Positions 60,741 to 64,000 of a stretch of 64,000 nt of DNA are shown piece by piece; within the stretch, counting starts at the first letter, position 1; the number at the start of each line of letters is the position of its first letter. The notes under the pieces are model-generated. The model did not search any database, was not told the DNA's origin, and worked only from the letters and a program-made list of their open reading frames with translations. A program made the translations under genes and the position numbers. Source of the DNA: Microbacterium sp. 1.5R (lineage in GTDB: Bacteria; Actinomycetota; Actinomycetes; Actinomycetales; Microbacteriaceae). The DNA lies in contig NZ_VDRC01000002.1 in assembly GCF_007667425.1 (NCBI RefSeq), positions 769,072 to 833,071 of the forward strand, given 5' to 3'.

Positions 60741-61664
60741 ATGAGTGAACACGGGGGCGAGTCCGAACGGCTCGCCCCCGTGACCCCGTTGTTCGGTCCG
60801 AGGCGAGGTGCGGAGGCGGATGCCGCGGGCGATCGCGATGACGCCGCTCGGCACCGGCGTGTGCCGGATCCGTCGGTCAAGCTGCCCGGCAGGGCGGACC
60901 GGGAGGCAGGCGCCACCGCGCCTCCGCGGACCAATGAGTCGGCTTCGTGGAGATCGACGTGGAGTGATGGACTCGGCAATGCGGTCGACGATGACGAGGA
61001 GCCCTCCGGTTCGCCGAGCGCGAGGCACCCGGCCCGTGGTGCCGCGGGCCGTGGTTTCCGTCTGCGGCCGCTCAATACGACGGCCGATCGATTCGATTGC
61101 GTCGCGCAGAACGATCCGACGGAGTTTCGTCGACGGGACGACGAAGAGGTGCGCGCGGGCGCCGCAGAGTTGCTCGTACGCAAGCTCCGGACGCGGTCGC
61201 TGTCGGTCTCGGAGGCGCGTCTCGTGCTGAGAGGTTACGAGAGTGACGGACGCCGTCTCGAGGTCCACCAGATCGACGACGTCATCGCCGAGTTCGAACG
61301 CCGCGGATATCTCGACGATGCGATGCTCGCGGGGCAACTGGTCACGGCAGGCGTCGAACGGAAGGGTCAGGGTCGCGTGGCTCTCACCCGTGCGCTCGCT
61401 CAGCGAGGGATACCCAGGGACATCATCGATTCTGCTCTCGATGAACTGCCCGACGACGACGCAGAGCGCGCGCTCGAGTACGCGCGCTCGAAGGCGAGGT
61501 CGTTGACCAGGTTGGACTCCGAGACAGCGCTCCGGCGTCTTGTCGGGCAGCTTGCGCGCCGTGGCTACAACGGCGGGATCGCGATGAGCGCAGCAAAGGC
61601 GGCATTGGCTGAGGCGTCCTCCGGGCGCGGCGCGAGCGGTGTACGGTTCGTCGACTCCGACTGA
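60741..61664 (+). CDS. recX: RecX regulator with long N-terminal extension
   Basis: RecX binds RecA filaments and limits their activity. The 307-residue protein has the three-helix RecX repeats from about residue 135 (AAELLVRKLRTRSLSVSEAR, then DVIAEFERRGYLDDAMLAGQ and RALAQRGIPRDIIDSALDEL). The first 130 residues are low-complexity, Arg/Asp/Pro-rich and probably disordered, about twice the size of the usual extension. The ATG is 59 nt after recA, within its transcript. Its start overlaps several possible ATGs, and a later start near the conserved part cannot be excluded. Confidence 0.88.
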   Translation: MSEHGGESERLAPVTPLFGPRRGAEADAAGDRDDAARHRRVPDPSVKLPGRADREAGATAPPRTNESASWRSTWSDGLGNAVDDDEEPSGSPSARHPARGAAGRGFRLRPLNTTADRFDCVAQNDPTEFRRRDDEEVRAGAAELLVRKLRTRSLSVSEARLVLRGYESDGRRLEVHQIDDVIAEFERRGYLDDAMLAGQLVTAGVERKGQGRVALTRALAQRGIPRDIIDSALDELPDDDAERALEYARSKARSLTRLDSETALRRLVGQLARRGYNGGIAMSAAKAALAEASSGRGASGVRFVDSD

Positions 61665-61759
61665 GGCGTCAGGGGATGGGCCGAGTCGGAACGGGTGGAG
61701 CCGAGCTGATCCGAAGCCCCGACGGAGTCGCGGCGACACGCTCGTAGAATGGTGTGATC

Positions 61760-63307
61760 ATGACTATCCCGCGCAGTGAGCCGACGATCATCTCCTCGTC
61801 GTCGGCGGCGATCGACCCCGACGGCAGGCAGCGCTCGTACGAAGTCCGCACCTTCGGCTGCCAGATGAACGTGCACGATTCCGAACGGCTGTCCGGGTCT
61901 CTGGAGAGTGCTGGGTACGTCCGCGCCGAAGTAGGGGACGAAGCCGACGTCGTCATCATCAACACCTGCGCTGTGCGCGACAATGCCGCGGGCAAGCTGT
62001 ACGGCACCCTCGGCCAGCTCGCAGCCGTCAAGAGGCGCAAGGGCGGGATGCAGATCGCGGTCGGCGGATGCCTCGCCCAGATGGACAAGCAAGCCGTTCT
62101 CGACAAGGCTCCGTGGGTCGACGTGGTCTTCGGCACCCACAACATGGGGTCGCTGCCCGGTCTGCTCGAACGCGCTCGTCACAATGGTGAGGCCGAACTC
62201 GAGATCCTCGAATCCCTCGAGATCTTCCCGTCCACGCTCCCGACCAAGCGCGACTCCGCACACAGCGGCTGGGTGTCGATCTCGGTCGGATGCAACAACA
62301 CCTGTACGTTCTGCATCGTCCCGAGCCTCCGGGGCAAGGAGAAGGACCGCCGACCGGGCGACATCCTCAACGAGATCCGACTGCTCGTCGAAGACGGCGC
62401 GATCGAGGTGACCCTGCTCGGACAGAACGTCAACTCGTACGGCGTCGAATTCGGTGACCGGCAGGCATTCGGAAAGCTGCTCCGCGCCGCAGGCGAGATC
62501 CCCGGCCTCGAGCGCGTGCGCTTCACGAGTCCGCATCCCGCCGCTTTCACTGACGACGTGATCGACGCCATGGCGGAGACCCCGAACGTGATGCCGCAAC
62601 TGCACATGCCTCTGCAGTCCGGAAGCGACCGCATTCTGAAGGCCATGCGGCGGTCCTACCGGAGCGAGAAGTTCCTCGGCATCCTCGAGCGGGTGCGTGA
62701 CCGCATCCCGCACGCCGCGATCACGACCGACATAATCGTCGGGTTCCCCGGTGAGACCGAGGAGGACTTCGCGGACACCATGCGGGTCGTCGAACAGTCC
62801 CGATTCTCCAGCGCTTTCACATTCCAGTACTCCATTCGCGAGGGGACGCCGGCGGCCACCATGGACGACCAGGTTCCCAAGGCGGTCGTCCAGGAGCGGT
62901 ACAACCGTCTCATCGCCCTGCAGGAGCGCATCTCGCTGGAAGAGAATCAGAAACAGGTCGGTCGCGAGGCCGAGGTGCTGGTCTCGACGGGCGAAGGCAA
63001 AAAGGATGCAGAGACCCACCGCCTCACAGGTCGAGGGCAGGACAACCGCCTCGTGCACTTCGAGGTGACCCCGGGGTCGGATCTGCCGCGGCCCGGCGAC
63101 GTGGTGACCGTCACGATCAGCCACGCTGCGCCGTTCCACCTTCTCGCCGACGATCCAGCGGGTGCGCCGCTGCGCATCCGGCGCACGCGTGGTGGTGACG
63201 CGTGGGATCGCGCTCAGGCAGAGTCCTGCGCCGTGCCTGCCCCTGCATCGGCCGGAGGCACCGGCGCGGTGTCGCTCGGCCTGCCATCGCTCCGCGTGGG
63301 CGTGTGA
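61760..63307 (+). CDS. miaB: tRNA-2-methylthio-N6-dimethylallyladenosine synthase
   Basis: MiaB adds the methylthio group to i6A37 of tRNA. The 515-residue protein has three domains: the UPF0004 domain with FGCQMN, NTCAVRD and GGCLAQ (its three cluster Cys), the radical-SAM domain with CNNTCTFC (C178, C182, C185), and a C-terminal TRAM domain ([20 protein letters not shown] and after). The last 60 residues are an extra low-complexity tail. The ATG at 61760 lies 9 nt after TAGAAT (61745-61750); a GTG at 61754 is the alternative. miaA overlaps its stop, the order of the pathway reversed. Confidence 0.96.
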   Translation: MTIPRSEPTIISSSSAAIDPDGRQRSYEVRTFGCQMNVHDSERLSGSLESAGYVRAEVGDEADVVIINTCAVRDNAAGKLYGTLGQLAAVKRRKGGMQIAVGGCLAQMDKQAVLDKAPWVDVVFGTHNMGSLPGLLERARHNGEAELEILESLEIFPSTLPTKRDSAHSGWVSISVGCNNTCTFCIVPSLRGKEKDRRPGDILNEIRLLVEDGAIEVTLLGQNVNSYGVEFGDRQAFGKLLRAAGEIPGLERVRFTSPHPAAFTDDVIDAMAETPNVMPQLHMPLQSGSDRILKAMRRSYRSEKFLGILERVRDRIPHAAITTDIIVGFPGETEEDFADTMRVVEQSRFSSAFTFQYSIREGTPAATMDDQVPKAVVQERYNRLIALQERISLEENQKQVGREAEVLVSTGEGKKDAETHRLTGRGQDNRLVHFEVTPGSDLPRPGDVVTVTISHAAPFHLLADDPAGAPLRIRRTRGGDAWDRAQAESCAVPAPASAGGTGAVSLGLPSLRVGV

Positions 63308-64000
63308 CAGACGGCAGAACCACCCCGGCATCCGACCGCGCCAGGCTGTGGGCGGTCGTAGGCGCCACGGGGACGGGGAAGAGCGACCTGGCGCTCGACC
63401 TCGCCGAGGAGCTGCGCGCCCGCGGCAACCCGGCGGAGATCATCAATGCCGACGCCATGCAGCTGTATCGCGGGATGGACATCGGCACGGCGAAGCTCTC
63501 CGTCGTCGAGCGTCGCGGCATCCCGCACCACATGCTCGACGTGCGCGACGTCGACGAGGAAGCGGCAGTGGCGTGGTATCAGCCGGCCGCGCGAGCGGTG
63601 GTCGCCGACATCCAGTCGCGCGGGGGAGACGCGATCCTCGTGGGGGGATCAGGTCTCTACGTCTCGAGCGTCATCTTCGACTTCGCCTTCCCGCCACGCG
63701 ACACGTTGCTCCGCGATCGTCTGCAGCGAGAACTCGACGCCCACGGCCTCGACGCCCTGCTGACGAGACTGCGGCGACTCGACCCCGCGACCGCCGAGCG
63801 CATCGACCCGAAGAACGCCAGACGTGTGATGCGCGCACTCGAAGTGCTCGAACAGGGGAGTGCGACGCACGGAGCCGTTCTGCCCCCGCAACCCGCGCTC
63901 TGGCAATCGGGCACACGTATCGTCGGCCTGCATGTCGACCGTCCGGATCTGGTCAGAAGGCTCGACGAACGAGTCGAGCGCATGTGGCAGTCGGGCCTGC
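63304..64000 (+). CDS. miaA: tRNA dimethylallyltransferase (3' end outside window)
   Basis: MiaA transfers the dimethylallyl group to A37 of tRNA, giving the substrate of MiaB. The GTG start overlaps the miaB stop (GTGA), so the pair is coupled. Visible are 232 codons: the P-loop GATGTGKS (20-27), the substrate block [18 protein letters not shown], the PHHMLDV loop and GGSGLYVSS, followed by the insertion domain. The frame stays open to the last base, so the C-terminal part, about 70 residues, lies beyond the window. Confidence 0.96.
   Translation, partial: MTDGRTTPASDRARLWAVVGATGTGKSDLALDLAEELRARGNPAEIINADAMQLYRGMDIGTAKLSVVERRGIPHHMLDVRDVDEEAAVAWYQPAARAVVADIQSRGGDAILVGGSGLYVSSVIFDFAFPPRDTLLRDRLQRELDAHGLDALLTRLRRLDPATAERIDPKNARRVMRALEVLEQGSATHGAVLPPQPALWQSGTRIVGLHVDRPDLVRRLDERVERMWQSGL

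Overview
The window is a contiguous piece of chromosome from a high-GC Gram-positive actinobacterium. Codon third positions are almost all G or C, promoters carry the actinobacterial TANNNT -10 element, and many genes appear to be transcribed without a leader. Gene content points to Microbacteriaceae, most likely Microbacterium or a close relative: a CE1758/CE1759 flavin pair, DUF5302, DUF3046 and the recA-recX-miaB-miaA order. The genus is inferred from gene content and was not tested. I see no tRNA, rRNA, CRISPR array, prophage or insertion sequence. The infB gene runs off the left edge and miaA off the right edge.

The backbone follows the conserved actinobacterial order infB-rbfA ... truB-ribF ... 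rpsO ... pnp ... dapB ... thyA-dfrA ... dapA-rnj-ftsK-pgsA-cinA-clgR ... recA-recX-miaB-miaA, which is also found in Mycobacterium tuberculosis. Accessory blocks are inserted between these anchors.

Layout: 1-2.3 kb, translation initiation (infB, rbfA). 2.3-8.3 kb, a truncated LAL-type regulator, mutY divergent from truB, two small membrane proteins and ribF. 8.5-13.1 kb, a SNF2 helicase, pfkA and a frameshifted AbiEi/DUF559-type gene flanked by large palindromic repeats. 13.1-25.2 kb, oligopeptidase B, a phosphate transporter with a Pho-box-like operator, a TetR/phosphodiesterase pair, aspA, an FAH hydrolase, PrsW, an FKBP, YceI and an MFS exporter. 25.3-28.1 kb, rpsO, a membrane-protein/winged-helix operon with paired operators and a 2OG oxygenase. 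28.2-31.7 kb, the efeUOB iron-uptake operon under a DtxR-like box. 31.7-39.6 kb, a serine hydrolase/acyltransferase pair, the flavin monooxygenase/reductase pair, a CitA/DcuS-type two-component system divergent from a C4-dicarboxylate carrier, and DUF5302. 39.7-48.9 kb, a glycosyltransferase-SGNH fusion, pnp with a structured leader, a degenerate aldo/keto reductase, a histidine phosphatase, dapB, OsmC and a DUF4395/thioredoxin pair. 49-64 kb, thyA-dfrA-SDR, a Nudix hydrolase, an orphan EF-Tu domain-2 protein, dapA-rnj, ftsK-pgsA-cinA, clgR, DUF3046, recA-recX and miaB-miaA.

The most distinctive signals are these. At least 19 starts lie exactly 6-7 nt after a TANNNT box, which implies leaderless mRNAs; one of these starts is a 7-codon mini-ORF that overlaps the MFS start codon. 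recA has two promoter signals, a LexA box and a RecA-NDp/PafBC-type motif. The aldo/keto reductase has all four catalytic residues replaced. Short tandem duplications sit across the stop codons of pfkA and the MFS gene. The motif GGATGCC/GGCATCC appears enriched on both strands and seems to bias codon choice.
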